Part shown: piece after piece, positions 1 through 8,140 of the stretch
Numbering within the stretch: position 1 is the first letter of the stretch
Layout of the letters: each line of letters opens with the position of its first letter
NCBI RefSeq assembly: GCF_036013955.1
Contig: NZ_CP107903.1
Location: 558,001-622,000, forward strand
Source of the DNA: Streptomyces sp. NBC_00459
Lineage (GTDB): Bacteria > Actinomycetota > Actinomycetes > Streptomycetales > Streptomycetaceae
Reading direction: 5' to 3'
DNA length: 64,000 bases
Position numbers and translations under genes: made by a program
Notes under the pieces: model-generated
Told to the model about the DNA's origin: nothing
Seen by the model: only the letters and a program-made list of their open reading frames with translations
Databases searched by the model: none

Positions 1-1
1 G

Positions 2-628
2 ATGAGCGCGTACGGACTGACCGAGTCGTCAGCATTGGTGACGACCACGCGTATCGGGGATTCCGAGGAGACGGTGGCCCGAACGACCGGACGTGTCATT
101 CCGGACGTCGAGGTGAGGATCGTCGACGAGGCAGGCCGGGAACTCCCGGCGGAACAGGACGGGGAAATCCTCGTGCGGGGATACAACGTCACCCGAGGCT
201 ATTGGGACGACCCCGAGGCGACCGCCGCCACCATCGACGGTGAGGGCTGGCTGCACACCGGGGACCTCGGACGGCTCGACTCGATCGGGAATCTCTCGAT
301 CGTCGACCGGAAGAAGGAGATGTACATCGTCGGCGGATTCAACGCCTATCCGGCGGAGATCGAGAGACTTCTGCTGGCCTACGAGCCCGTCGCGCAGGTC
401 GCCGTCATCGGTGTGCCCGACGAGCGGCTCGGCGAGGTCGGCTGTGCCTTCGTCGTCCCGAAGAAGGGGTACGAGGTCGGCGAGAAGGACGTCGTCGCGT
501 GGTCGCGCGAGCACATGGCCAACTTCAAGGTGCCGCGCCACGTCCGTCTCACCGACGAACTCCCGCGCAACGCGAGCCAGAAGGTCCTCAAGGACGAGTT
601 GCGCGCCCGCTTCGAAGCGAGGGCCTGA
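2..628 (+). CDS. Acyl-CoA synthetase (AMP-forming), C-terminal part
   Basis: The C-terminal 208 residues of an ANL-superfamily acyl/fatty-acid CoA ligase, which activates a carboxylic acid through an acyl-adenylate. Visible motifs in order are YGLTESS (A5), GWLHTGDLG (A7), DRKKEMYIVGGFNAYPAEIE (A8 hinge) and SQKVLKDELR, holding the A10 lysine. The A5 motif normally lies two thirds along the protein, so the real start is left of the window and the ATG at base 2 is internal. It ends 1 bp before the next ATG, so it is the first visible gene of a rightward operon of beta-oxidation genes. It resembles the FadD3-like ligase at 27676-29103. The family is certain; the substrate is unknown. Confidence 0.9.
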   Translation: MSAYGLTESSALVTTTRIGDSEETVARTTGRVIPDVEVRIVDEAGRELPAEQDGEILVRGYNVTRGYWDDPEATAATIDGEGWLHTGDLGRLDSIGNLSIVDRKKEMYIVGGFNAYPAEIERLLLAYEPVAQVAVIGVPDERLGEVGCAFVVPKKGYEVGEKDVVAWSREHMANFKVPRHVRLTDELPRNASQKVLKDELRARFEARA

Positions 629-629
629 C

Positions 630-1841
630 ATGGCTGACGGAGCCGTCCCGGCCGGGGCCGTCGGGCCGCTCGACGGCATCACGGTGGTGACGTTGGAGCA
701 GGCCGTGTCCGCTCCCATGTGCACCCGTACCCTCGGCGACTTCGGCGCCCGGGTGATCAAGGTGGAGAACCCGAAGGGCGGCGACTTCGCCCGGCACTAC
801 GACGACGTGGTCAACGGCCTCGCGGCGCACTTCGTGTGGATCAACCGGGGCAAGGAATCGGTGGTCCTGGATCTCAAGTCACCTGCGGGAATGGCGGTGT
901 TGCACCGGCTGCTCGCCCGCGCCGACGTCCTCGTCTCCAACCTCACCCCCGGCACGACGGCAAAACTGGGCATCACCCCCGGCGACCTGGCCGTACGGCA
1001 TCCGGAGCTGATCGCGGTCGAGATCGACGGGTACGGTCCCGGCGGCCCCCTCTCGCACAAGCGCGCCTACGACCTGCTCGTCCAGGCCGAGGCGGGGGCG
1101 TGTGCGGTGACGGGTCTGCCCGGGGCGCCGGCCAAGCCCGGGCCTCCGATGGCCGATGTGTGCGCCGGGCTGTACGCGGCCCTGTCGATCATGGCGTTGC
1201 TGTACGAGCGGGGGCGCGGGCGGCGCAGCGGTCCGGCGTCGGTCGCGGTGAGCCTCTTCGACACCATGACGGAGTTGATGGGCTATCCGCTGACGTACAC
1301 CCAGCACTCGGGTGTCGATCAGCAGCCCTGGGGCATGGGGTCGCCGGCGGTGGCACCGTACGGGGCGTACGCCACGGCCGACGGTCACACCGTCGTCCTG
1401 GGGACGACGAACGACCGCGAATGGCAGCGGCTCGCACGGGAGTTGCTCGGCCGGTCCGATCTGGCGGACGACGAGCGGTTCGCCACGACGCCCGGCCGGG
1501 TCGCCCACCGGGCCGTGCTGGACGCCGAGATCGGCGCCTGGTGCGCCCGCCACGAGCTGGCGTACGTGCAGAGCAGCGCGGACGCCGCCGGGATCGGCAA
1601 CTCGCGGTTCAACAAGCCGAGCGAGGTGGTCGCGCATCCGCATCTGAAGGCGCGTGACCGGTGGCGGGAGGTCGGGACGCCGTACGGGCCGATCTCCGCG
1701 CTGCTTCCCCCGCCGGTGATCTCCGGCTACGAGCAGCCCATGGGCGCGATTCCGGCGCTCGGTGAGCACACGGCGGCCGTACTCGCCGAGTTGGGTGTCG
1801 ACGACCGGGGCGAGGAGACGGGCGGGGGCGAGGAGACGTGA
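630..1841 (+). CDS. CaiB/BaiF class III CoA-transferase
   Basis: A 403-residue family III CoA transferase, which moves CoA between carboxylic acids. The N-terminal Rossmann-like part opens with LDGITVVTLEQ and carries the GARVIKVENP CoA-binding signature. The catalytic Asp that forms the aspartyl-CoA anhydride is Asp176 in PPMADVCAG. The C-terminal half includes the small domain and the closing GEHTAAVLAELG. Length is normal for the family (about 400). The ATG at 630 starts one base after the ligase stop. The 3' end overlaps the crotonase start by 4 bp (GTGA), so the genes are translationally coupled. It could recycle CoA from pathway products onto a fresh substrate acid. Confidence 0.92.
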   Translation: MADGAVPAGAVGPLDGITVVTLEQAVSAPMCTRTLGDFGARVIKVENPKGGDFARHYDDVVNGLAAHFVWINRGKESVVLDLKSPAGMAVLHRLLARADVLVSNLTPGTTAKLGITPGDLAVRHPELIAVEIDGYGPGGPLSHKRAYDLLVQAEAGACAVTGLPGAPAKPGPPMADVCAGLYAALSIMALLYERGRGRRSGPASVAVSLFDTMTELMGYPLTYTQHSGVDQQPWGMGSPAVAPYGAYATADGHTVVLGTTNDREWQRLARELLGRSDLADDERFATTPGRVAHRAVLDAEIGAWCARHELAYVQSSADAAGIGNSRFNKPSEVVAHPHLKARDRWREVGTPYGPISALLPPPVISGYEQPMGAIPALGEHTAAVLAELGVDDRGEETGGGEET

Positions 1842-2713
1842 GTGGCGGGGAGCCCGTGCTGCTCCGCACCGACCGGGACGGCGTACGGACCCTGACGCTG
1901 AACCGGCCGCACCGGAAGAACGCACTCGACGCGGAGCTGTGGGCCGCGTTGCGGGACGCGTTGACGGCGGCCGGGCGGGACCATGACGTGCGGGCGCTGG
2001 TGGTCACGGGGGCCGGGGGCGCGTTCTGTTCGGGAGCCGACATCTCGGGTGGGCTCGGCAGCGTCCACCCCCTGTACCGGATGCGGACGTTGAGCGACAT
2101 CGCCCTGCAACTGCACGAGTTGCCGGTGCCGACCATCGCCAAGGTGACCGGTGTCGCGGTCGGGGCCGGGTGGAATCTCGCTCTGGGCTGCGATCTGGTC
2201 GTGGCCACGCCGGAGGCACGGTTCTCGCAGATCTTCGCGCGGCGCGGGCTCTCCCTGGACCTGGGTGGTTCCTGGCTGTTGCCGAAACTGGTCGGGCTGC
2301 AGCAGGCCAAGCGGCTCGCGCTGCTCGCCGAGACGATCGGCGCGGAGGAGGCGCGGTCGCTCGGGCTGGTGACATGGGTGGTGGCGGCGGGCGAGGTGGA
2401 TTCCTTCGTCGACGGTCTCGGGGCGCGGCTGGTGGCGGGTGCGCCCGTCGCGCTCGCGCAGACCAAGGCTCTGCTGAACGAGGGGGCCGACCGCACACTG
2501 CGGGACGCGCTCGCCAATGAGGCACGGGCCCAGGGGGTCAACTTCGCCACGGCTGACGTGTCGGAGGCGTTCACGGCGTTCATGGCGAAGCGCGAACCGA
2601 CCTTCGACGGGCGGTGGGCGGTACCCGCGACCGACCAGCAGACAGCCGAGGAGACAGCCATGGAGACAACCGGCTCGGCGGCGCCGGGTGCCCGTTCGGT
2701 CAGGAGGCCGTAG
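1838..2713 (+). CDS. Enoyl-CoA hydratase/isomerase family protein
   Basis: A 291-residue crotonase. The oxyanion-hole segments are GAGGAFCSGADIS (around residues 57-69) and GVAVGAGWNLALGCDL. In classical hydratases the glutamates sit in GxxxGGGCEL and PEIxxGxxPG. Here the first position is Asn (GWNLAL) and the second region reads RRGLSLDLGGSWLLP, with an Asp, which is the pattern of isomerase-type crotonases such as PaaG relatives. It may therefore isomerise or hydrate an unusual enoyl-CoA. The C-terminal 30 residues (after FDGRW) are low-complexity. The GTG start at 1838 overlaps the upstream stop, and the stop overlaps the thiolase start by one base. Confidence 0.88.
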   Translation: MSGGEPVLLRTDRDGVRTLTLNRPHRKNALDAELWAALRDALTAAGRDHDVRALVVTGAGGAFCSGADISGGLGSVHPLYRMRTLSDIALQLHELPVPTIAKVTGVAVGAGWNLALGCDLVVATPEARFSQIFARRGLSLDLGGSWLLPKLVGLQQAKRLALLAETIGAEEARSLGLVTWVVAAGEVDSFVDGLGARLVAGAPVALAQTKALLNEGADRTLRDALANEARAQGVNFATADVSEAFTAFMAKREPTFDGRWAVPATDQQTAEETAMETTGSAAPGARSVRRP

Positions 2714-3858
2714 TGCGTGAAGCGGTGATCGTGGCGGCGGTGCGCACCCCCGTCGGGAAGCGCGGCGGCGGCCTCGCAGGTGTCCACCCGGCCGACCTGT
2801 CCGCCCTCGTCCTGCGTGCGCTGGCCGGGCGGACGGGCATCGATCCGAGCGTCGTCGACGATGTCGTCTGGGGTTGTGTGTCGCAGGTCGGCGACCAGTC
2901 GAGCAACATCGGCCGCTACTCGGTGCTGGCGGCGGGCTGGCCGGAGAGCGTTCCGGGGACGACGGTCAACCGGGCGTGCGGGTCGGGCCAGCAGGCTCTG
3001 GACTTCGCGGCGCAGGCCGTGATGTCGGGGCAGCAGGACGTGGTCGTGGCCGGCGGGGTCGAGGTGATGAGCCGGGTTCCACTGGGGTCGGCGCGGGCCT
3101 CGGGGATGCCGTACGGGCCCCAAGTCCTCGCGCGGTACGACGGCTTCTCGTTCGATCAGGGTGTGTCGGCCGAGCGGATCGCCCAGAGGTGGGGGTTCAC
3201 GCGGACGCGGCTCGACGAGTTCGCGGCGCTCTCGCACGAGCGGGCCGCGGCGGCCCTGGCCTCCGGGGCGTTCGCGGAACAGATCGTGCCGGTGGACGTC
3301 GGCGACCTGACGGTGGGAGCCGATGAGGGGGTGCGGCGCGGAACGGGCGTCGAGAGCCTCGCACGGCTCAAGCCCGCTTTCCAGGACGGCGGTGTGATCC
3401 ACGCGGGAAACGCCTCACAGATCTCCGACGGCGCTGCCGCGCTGCTGGTGACGACTCCCGGGAAGGCGCGCGAGTTGGGCCTCGTGCCGCTGGTGCGCTA
3501 CCGCGCGGGTGCGGTCGTCGGCGCCGACCCGGTGCTCATGCTGACCGGCCCGATCCCCGCGACCGAGCGAGTGCTGCGGAAGGCGGGCGTCGGCCTGTCC
3601 GAGGTCGGCGTCTTCGAGGTGAACGAGGCCTTCGCGCCCGTACCGCTGGCCTGGCTCGCCGAGACGGGCGCAGACCCGGCACTGCTCAACCCGCTGGGCG
3701 GGGCCATCGCCCTCGGGCATCCGCTGGGGGCGTCCGGCGCGGTCCTGATGACCCGCATGATCCATCACATGCGGGAGCGTGGCCTGCGCTACGGCCTGCA
3801 GACCATGTGCGAGGGCGGCGGCACAGCGAACGCCACCCTCGTCGAACTCGCCTCCTGA
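2713..3858 (+). CDS. Acetyl-CoA acetyltransferase (thiolase)
   Basis: A 381-residue degradative thiolase that cleaves a 3-ketoacyl-CoA with CoA. The nucleophilic Cys89 lies in NRACGSGQQ. The other active-site blocks are VNEAFAPVPLAW, GHPLGASG and CEGGGTAN, which holds the second cysteine. The GTG at 2713 gives a protein that begins directly with REAVIVAAVRTPVG, the expected N-terminus, and overlaps the TAG of the crotonase gene. An upstream in-frame ATG at 2614 would add residues that match nothing. Its position between a crotonase and an acyl-CoA dehydrogenase makes it the thiolytic step of this operon. Confidence 0.95.
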   Translation: MREAVIVAAVRTPVGKRGGGLAGVHPADLSALVLRALAGRTGIDPSVVDDVVWGCVSQVGDQSSNIGRYSVLAAGWPESVPGTTVNRACGSGQQALDFAAQAVMSGQQDVVVAGGVEVMSRVPLGSARASGMPYGPQVLARYDGFSFDQGVSAERIAQRWGFTRTRLDEFAALSHERAAAALASGAFAEQIVPVDVGDLTVGADEGVRRGTGVESLARLKPAFQDGGVIHAGNASQISDGAAALLVTTPGKARELGLVPLVRYRAGAVVGADPVLMLTGPIPATERVLRKAGVGLSEVGVFEVNEAFAPVPLAWLAETGADPALLNPLGGAIALGHPLGASGAVLMTRMIHHMRERGLRYGLQTMCEGGGTANATLVELAS

Positions 3859-3869
3859 CGGGAGCAGTT

Positions 3870-5018
3870 GTGCGCCGAGAGATCTTCACGCCCGACCACG
3901 AGGCCTTCCGCGGGCTGGTGCGGGACTTCGTGGCGAACGAGGTGGTCCCCCACTACGCCGATTGGGAGGAGGCCGGACGGCTGCCCCGCGAACTCTTCGA
4001 ACAGCTCGGCTCGCTGGGCCTGTTGGGCATGTCCGTCCCCGAGGAGTTCGGCGGGTCCGGCCTCGACGACTACCGCTACAACGTGGTCCTCCAGGAGGAG
4101 GCGGCCCGCGCACTGGTGACGCTGGGCACGGTACGCACCCAACTCGACGTCGTCCTGCCCTACTTCCTCACCTACGCCGACCAGGAGCAGCGCGCCCGCT
4201 GGTTTCCCGGACTCGCCGCGGGCAAGCTGCTCACGGCCGTCGCCATGACCGAGCCCGGCACGGGCTCCGACCTCGCGGGCATCCGCACGACCGCCGTCCG
4301 GGACGGCGACTCCTATGTCCTCAACGGGGCCAAGACGTTCATCACGGGCGGGCTGCTCGCCGATCTGGTGGTCGTGGTGGCCCGGACGGCCACCGATCCC
4401 GGCGACCGGCGCGCGGGGCTGACCCTGCTGGTGGTCGAGGACGGCATGCCCGGGTTCACACGGGGCCGAGTGCTGATGAAGATGGGCATCAAGGTGCAGG
4501 ACACGGTCGAGCTCGCCTTCGACGACGTACGTGTCCCGGTCGCCAACCGGCTCGGCGAGGAGGGCGCCGCCTTCGGCTATCTGGGCCACAACCTTCCGCA
4601 GGAACGGATGACCGTGGCGGTCGGCTCGGTCGCGCAGGCGCGGGCCGCCCTGGACACGACGGTCGAGTACGTCAAGGAGCGCCAGGTCTTCGGGAAGCCG
4701 GTCGCCGCCTTCCAGAACACGAAGTTCGAACTCGCCGCCGTGGCAGCGGAGTTGGAGGCGGCGCAGATGATGCTCGACCGGGCGGTCCTGGAACTCGTCG
4801 ACGGCCGGCTGTCCGGCGCGGACGCGGCGAAGGTCAAGCTGTTCTGCACGGAGATGCAGGCCCGGGCCGTCGACCGCTGCCTTCAACTCTTCGGCGGATA
4901 CGGCTATATGCAGGAGTACCCCATCGCCCGGCTCTACACGGACGCACGCATCACCCGTATCTACGCCGGGACGAGCGAGGTCATGAAGGTCATCATCGCC
5001 AAGTCGTTGGGACTGTGA
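3870..5018 (+). CDS. Acyl-CoA dehydrogenase (FadE type)
   Basis: A 382-residue FAD-dependent acyl-CoA dehydrogenase. Motifs in order are MTEPGTGSDLAG (substrate/FAD loop), LNGAKTFITGG, the LPQERM helix where long-chain and isovaleryl-type enzymes keep their catalytic Glu, RQVFGKPVAAFQ, QLFGGYGYMQEYPIAR and IYAGTSEVMK. The YxGT segment has Ala where MCAD-type enzymes have Glu, so the LPQER Glu is the likely base. The GTG start at 3870 follows a GGAGCAG ribosome-binding site, 11 bp after the thiolase stop. The stop overlaps the next ATG (TGATG). It probably dehydrogenates the CoA ester made by the first gene of this operon. Confidence 0.93.
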   Translation: MRREIFTPDHEAFRGLVRDFVANEVVPHYADWEEAGRLPRELFEQLGSLGLLGMSVPEEFGGSGLDDYRYNVVLQEEAARALVTLGTVRTQLDVVLPYFLTYADQEQRARWFPGLAAGKLLTAVAMTEPGTGSDLAGIRTTAVRDGDSYVLNGAKTFITGGLLADLVVVVARTATDPGDRRAGLTLLVVEDGMPGFTRGRVLMKMGIKVQDTVELAFDDVRVPVANRLGEEGAAFGYLGHNLPQERMTVAVGSVAQARAALDTTVEYVKERQVFGKPVAAFQNTKFELAAVAAELEAAQMMLDRAVLELVDGRLSGADAAKVKLFCTEMQARAVDRCLQLFGGYGYMQEYPIARLYTDARITRIYAGTSEVMKVIIAKSLGL

Positions 5019-5815
5019 TGCCGGATTTCCGTTCCCCTTCCCACACAGCCGATTTCGAGAGCCGGACGGGTGCCGCGTTCGTCGCGGGCGGCACCGGCGG
5101 CATCGGTGCGGAGATCGTACGGACGCTGGCCGAGCGGGGCAGCGACGTGGCGTTCACATACCGCGCCGACGAGACGGCGGCGGAGTCGATCGCAGGCGAG
5201 GTGAAGTCGTACGGCCGCCGTGTCCTGTCCCTGCGGCTGGACCTGGGGGACGAGGTGGCCACGGCGGAGGCGGTGGCCGAGGCCTGCGAGGCGTTCGGAG
5301 GGCTGCACACGGTCGTGTACGCGGCCGGTCCCCACGTACCGATGAGGCATCTCAGCACGGTGAAGCCGAGCGAGTACCGGGCCCAACTCGACGCGGACGC
5401 GGTGGCGTTCTTCAATCTGGTCCATCCCGCGCTGCCGAGGCTGCGGGAGACCCGGGGAAGCATCGTGGCCGTGACGACGGTGGCCACCCGCCGCTACCCG
5501 GTACGGGACGGGCTGTCGGCGGGCACGAAGGGTGCCGTGGAGGCGGTGGCCCGGGCGCTCGCGGCGGAGGAGGGGAGGTACGGGATCCGCGTGAACTGTG
5601 TGGCACCCGGCATGCTCAACGACGGTATCGCCGGCCGCCTGATCGCCTCCGGGGAACTGGACGAGGCCGCGCTCGCGATCACCCGGCGCAACATCCCGCT
5701 GCGCCGCTTCGGGGCCGCGAAGGACATCGCGGAGGCGGTGGCGTTCCTCGCCTCGGAGCGCGCGGGGTTCATCACGGGACAGGCCCTGGGGGTGGACGGC
5801 GGATACAGCGTCTGA
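5018..5815 (+). CDS. Short-chain dehydrogenase/reductase with altered catalytic Tyr
   Basis: A 265-residue classical-size SDR. The nucleotide-binding glycine motif is AGGTGGIGAEI, the NAG-like motif is YAAGPH, and the C-terminus reads FITGQALGVDGGYSV, as in FabG-like enzymes. The catalytic YxxxK is not canonical: the Lys lies in LSAGTKGAVE, so the residue four before it is Ser rather than Tyr, and the preceding Ser region reads AVTTVATRR. It may have altered or lost oxidoreductase activity, or use another proton relay. Start ATG 5018 overlaps the dehydrogenase stop. It is the last gene of operon A and converges on the amidohydrolase gene 9 bp away. Confidence 0.88.
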   Translation: MPDFRSPSHTADFESRTGAAFVAGGTGGIGAEIVRTLAERGSDVAFTYRADETAAESIAGEVKSYGRRVLSLRLDLGDEVATAEAVAEACEAFGGLHTVVYAAGPHVPMRHLSTVKPSEYRAQLDADAVAFFNLVHPALPRLRETRGSIVAVTTVATRRYPVRDGLSAGTKGAVEAVARALAAEEGRYGIRVNCVAPGMLNDGIAGRLIASGELDEAALAITRRNIPLRRFGAAKDIAEAVAFLASERAGFITGQALGVDGGYSV

Positions 5816-5824
5816 CGCGACTGT

Positions 5825-7093
5825 TCACTCGGGGGCGGTGATGCGGGCTCCGGCTACGAACGCCGCCCTTACGGTGTCGGCCGTCAGTACGTCGAGTGCT
5901 TCCCGCAGGGGTACGTGGAGCAGACACAGGTCGGCGACCTCACCCACCGCCAATCGCCTTGCCCGGGCGGGGCGTTGGGGCTCGCCGGTGAACAGGCTCA
6001 GGGCCGCTTCCGCATCCAGCGCCTCTCCCCCGGCCCGTTCGACGGTGGCCCGCATGACCGCCCACGGGTCGTGGGTTCCGTAGGGAGCGTCGGTGCCGGC
6101 GGCGAGCGGGATGCCCGCGTCGGCCAGGGATCGGCAGCGGTAGAGGTGGGGACGGTCGTCGGGGTCCACGTCGGTGGCGTAGGCGTGGCCGCGTTCGGCG
6201 GGGAAGTGCGGCTGGGTCACGACCGTCACGCCGAGGTGCCTGATCCAGGGGATCGTCTCGGCCGGGACGACGGACGCGTGCTCGATGCGGTCGCCGGCGA
6301 CGGGGCCGGCCTCGTCCAGGGCGAGGAGGGTCACGAGCAGTTGCACCCGGGTCACGCAGTGGACGGCCACCGGGCGGGGCCGCAACGATGCGATTCTGGC
6401 GGCGAGTTCGGCCGGGACGGGCAGGGTGGCGTCGTCGAGCATCAGCTTCACGGGCGCGTCGACCGTCATGACGAGCAGCCGTTGCGGCAGTACCGACAGC
6501 AGATCGAGAAGGCCGTCCGCCGGGTGTGGATCGGCATTGGTGAACCCCGTGACGCCGAGCGCCGCCGCCCTGTTGCCCACGCCCTCCAGGTCAAGGCGCA
6601 CGGGCGGAACGTGTCCGCGCAGTCGCTCGTCCTCCCGCCAGAATCGCCCGTCGCCGGCCTCCGTATGCAGACCGGCCGCCCGCAGCGCGGCGCTGTTCCA
6701 CACCCACAGGGCGCCGGTCCGGTGCTGGACGCGGACCGGCCGGTCCGGGGCGAGGCTGTCGAGGGTCCATCGATCGAGGTCGCCCGCGACGCTCTCGTGG
6801 TAGCCGACGGCCCGTACCCACTCCTCGGGCGCCCTTGCGCGCAGGGCCGCGGCGAATCCGGCCCGGCCGACGACATCGGCCGGGCCTACCTGGACGGACG
6901 CGGCGTCGGCGGCCAGCGCCGCGAGGTGGACGTGATGGTCGTGGAGGCCCGGAAGCAGGGCGCCGCCGTGCCCGTCGACTGCTTCGGTCTCCTCTCTCCC
7001 GTCCAGCCGCTGCCCGATCTCGGCGATGCGCCCGTTCCGGACACGTACGTCCACTCGCCCCGCGCCCTGGACCTCGACTCTTCTGATCAGCAC
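5825..7093 (-). CDS. Amidohydrolase family protein (YtcJ-like)
   Basis: A 422-residue metal-dependent hydrolase of the amidohydrolase-3 type. The first metal-ligand motif HHVHL follows GALLPGLHD near residue 50. QHRTGALWVWNSAAL, the GDRIEHASVV histidine, VVTQPHF and GTDAPYGTHDPW follow in the family order. Transcription is leftward. The GTG at 7093 places the coding start inside the last codons of the CoA transferase (7-bp overlap). A longer reading frame continues upstream but would only duplicate antisense of that gene. The pairing with a CoA transferase and a divergent crotonase suggests hydrolysis of a ring or lactone/amide intermediate, but the substrate is not known. Confidence 0.85.
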   Translation of the reverse strand: MLIRRVEVQGAGRVDVRVRNGRIAEIGQRLDGREETEAVDGHGGALLPGLHDHHVHLAALAADAASVQVGPADVVGRAGFAAALRARAPEEWVRAVGYHESVAGDLDRWTLDSLAPDRPVRVQHRTGALWVWNSAALRAAGLHTEAGDGRFWREDERLRGHVPPVRLDLEGVGNRAAALGVTGFTNADPHPADGLLDLLSVLPQRLLVMTVDAPVKLMLDDATLPVPAELAARIASLRPRPVAVHCVTRVQLLVTLLALDEAGPVAGDRIEHASVVPAETIPWIRHLGVTVVTQPHFPAERGHAYATDVDPDDRPHLYRCRSLADAGIPLAAGTDAPYGTHDPWAVMRATVERAGGEALDAEAALSLFTGEPQRPARARRLAVGEVADLCLLHVPLREALDVLTADTVRAAFVAGARITAPE

Positions 7094-8091
7094 GGCGACG
7101 GCACCAGCGAGGCCGCGCAGGCCGACATGGCGAGGCTCAACAGTTCGCCGCCTCCGGTGGCGAGGGAGCGGGCCGTGGCACGGGCGGCGTAGACGCCGGT
7201 GACCGGGTCGGCGAGCGCGTCGCCCAGGAAGACGGGGGCGCCCTGTGCGTCGAGGCCGGTCAGACCGCCCGCGACGGCGGCGTCGTCGCCGAACGCGATG
7301 CGGTCGTCGTCCCTGCCGTACCCGGTGATGCTCACCCAGACCCGGCCCGGACGGGCGGCGAGGAACTCCTCGGCGTGGACCCCGAGCCTGCGCAGTGCCC
7401 GCGCCCGTGACGCCTCGATGACGACATCGGCCCCGGCGATCACCTCGGCGAGCGCGCCCGGGGCGAAGTCCAGTACCAGGCTGTCGTGCCCGTCGTGCAG
7501 CCAGCGGTAGAAGGCGGGCGATCCGGCGCGGGCGCCGTCCGGGCGGGTCGTGCTCTCCACCTTGACCACCTCGGCGCCCGCCAGACCCAGGAGGCGTGCG
7601 CACAGGGGGCCCGCCCAGAGCGCCGACAGGTCGACGACGCGCAGGTCGGCGATATCGCGTGGGTGCCGCTCGCCGAGCCGCTCGGTCCGTACCGGGGGTC
7701 CGCTCACGGAGGCGTGCTCCGAAGCCGCGATCCCCAGCAGTTGTGCGCTCGCCGCCACTTCGGCGCCCTTGGCCCGCTTCACCACCTCCTGGAGAGGCTC
7801 GCCCTCCATCCCCTTCAGCAGGGCGATGAGAGCCGGTACCGCGGCCAGGTCGTCGGGACGGGCGAGGTTCACGGCCGTCCAGCCGTCGGCCGCTTCGAGG
7901 AGGTGGCAGGAGCCGCCCGCCGATGTCCGGCCCGGGAGGACGTGGCCGGCCAGCCGGGCCCGCAGAAAGAGGGCCGTGGGCAGGTCGATGGGCACGCGGG
8001 TGAGGGCGGTGAACTCCTGGGCGACCGAGGCCAGCGGAGGCAGGTACGGCTCGACCGAGTCCATCCAGCTGTCGAGAGCGTCATTCTCCAA
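7087..8091 (-). CDS. CoA-transferase family III protein, apparently domain-permuted
   Basis: A 334-residue protein. The CaiB-type CoA-binding domain begins only at about residue 145 (DLRVVDLSALWAGPLCARLL, then GAEVVKVES) and includes a catalytic-Asp-like motif, GDALADPVTGVYAA. The preceding 140 residues contain CHLLEAADGWTAVNLARPDD, which looks like the CaiB small domain that normally follows the first domain. The order therefore seems circularly permuted and the usual C-terminal half is missing. The start is TTG 8091, with AGAAGGG nine bases upstream; ATG 8064 is an alternative. It shares a 50-bp divergent promoter region with the crotonase at 8141. Family is likely; activity is uncertain. 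Confidence 0.8.
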   Translation of the reverse strand: MENDALDSWMDSVEPYLPPLASVAQEFTALTRVPIDLPTALFLRARLAGHVLPGRTSAGGSCHLLEAADGWTAVNLARPDDLAAVPALIALLKGMEGEPLQEVVKRAKGAEVAASAQLLGIAASEHASVSGPPVRTERLGERHPRDIADLRVVDLSALWAGPLCARLLGLAGAEVVKVESTTRPDGARAGSPAFYRWLHDGHDSLVLDFAPGALAEVIAGADVVIEASRARALRRLGVHAEEFLAARPGRVWVSITGYGRDDDRIAFGDDAAVAGGLTGLDAQGAPVFLGDALADPVTGVYAARATARSLATGGGELLSLAMSACAASLVPSPC

Positions 8092-8128
8092 TGGCCAAAC
8101 GCCCTTCTCGTCCGAGGTGGCCCCAAAT

Positions 8129-8134
8129 TACACT
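8129..8134 (+). promoter_or_regulatory. -10 element of a probable leaderless promoter
   Basis: TACACT (TAnnnT consensus) ends 7 bases before the GTG at 8141, and no ribosome-binding site lies between. That is the layout of a leaderless actinobacterial transcript. The 49-bp divergent spacer must also hold the leftward promoter of the CoA transferase; TAATTT on the minus strand at about 8124-8129 is a candidate. No clear -35 box was seen. Confidence 0.35.
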
Positions 8135-8140
8135 CCGGTC

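Noticed and set aside
1609..3402. Long minus-strand open frame opposite the crotonase and thiolase genes
   Set aside because: It mirrors real plus-strand genes with clear motifs; its translation is Arg/Pro/Ser-rich without any domain. It is a typical high-GC shadow frame.
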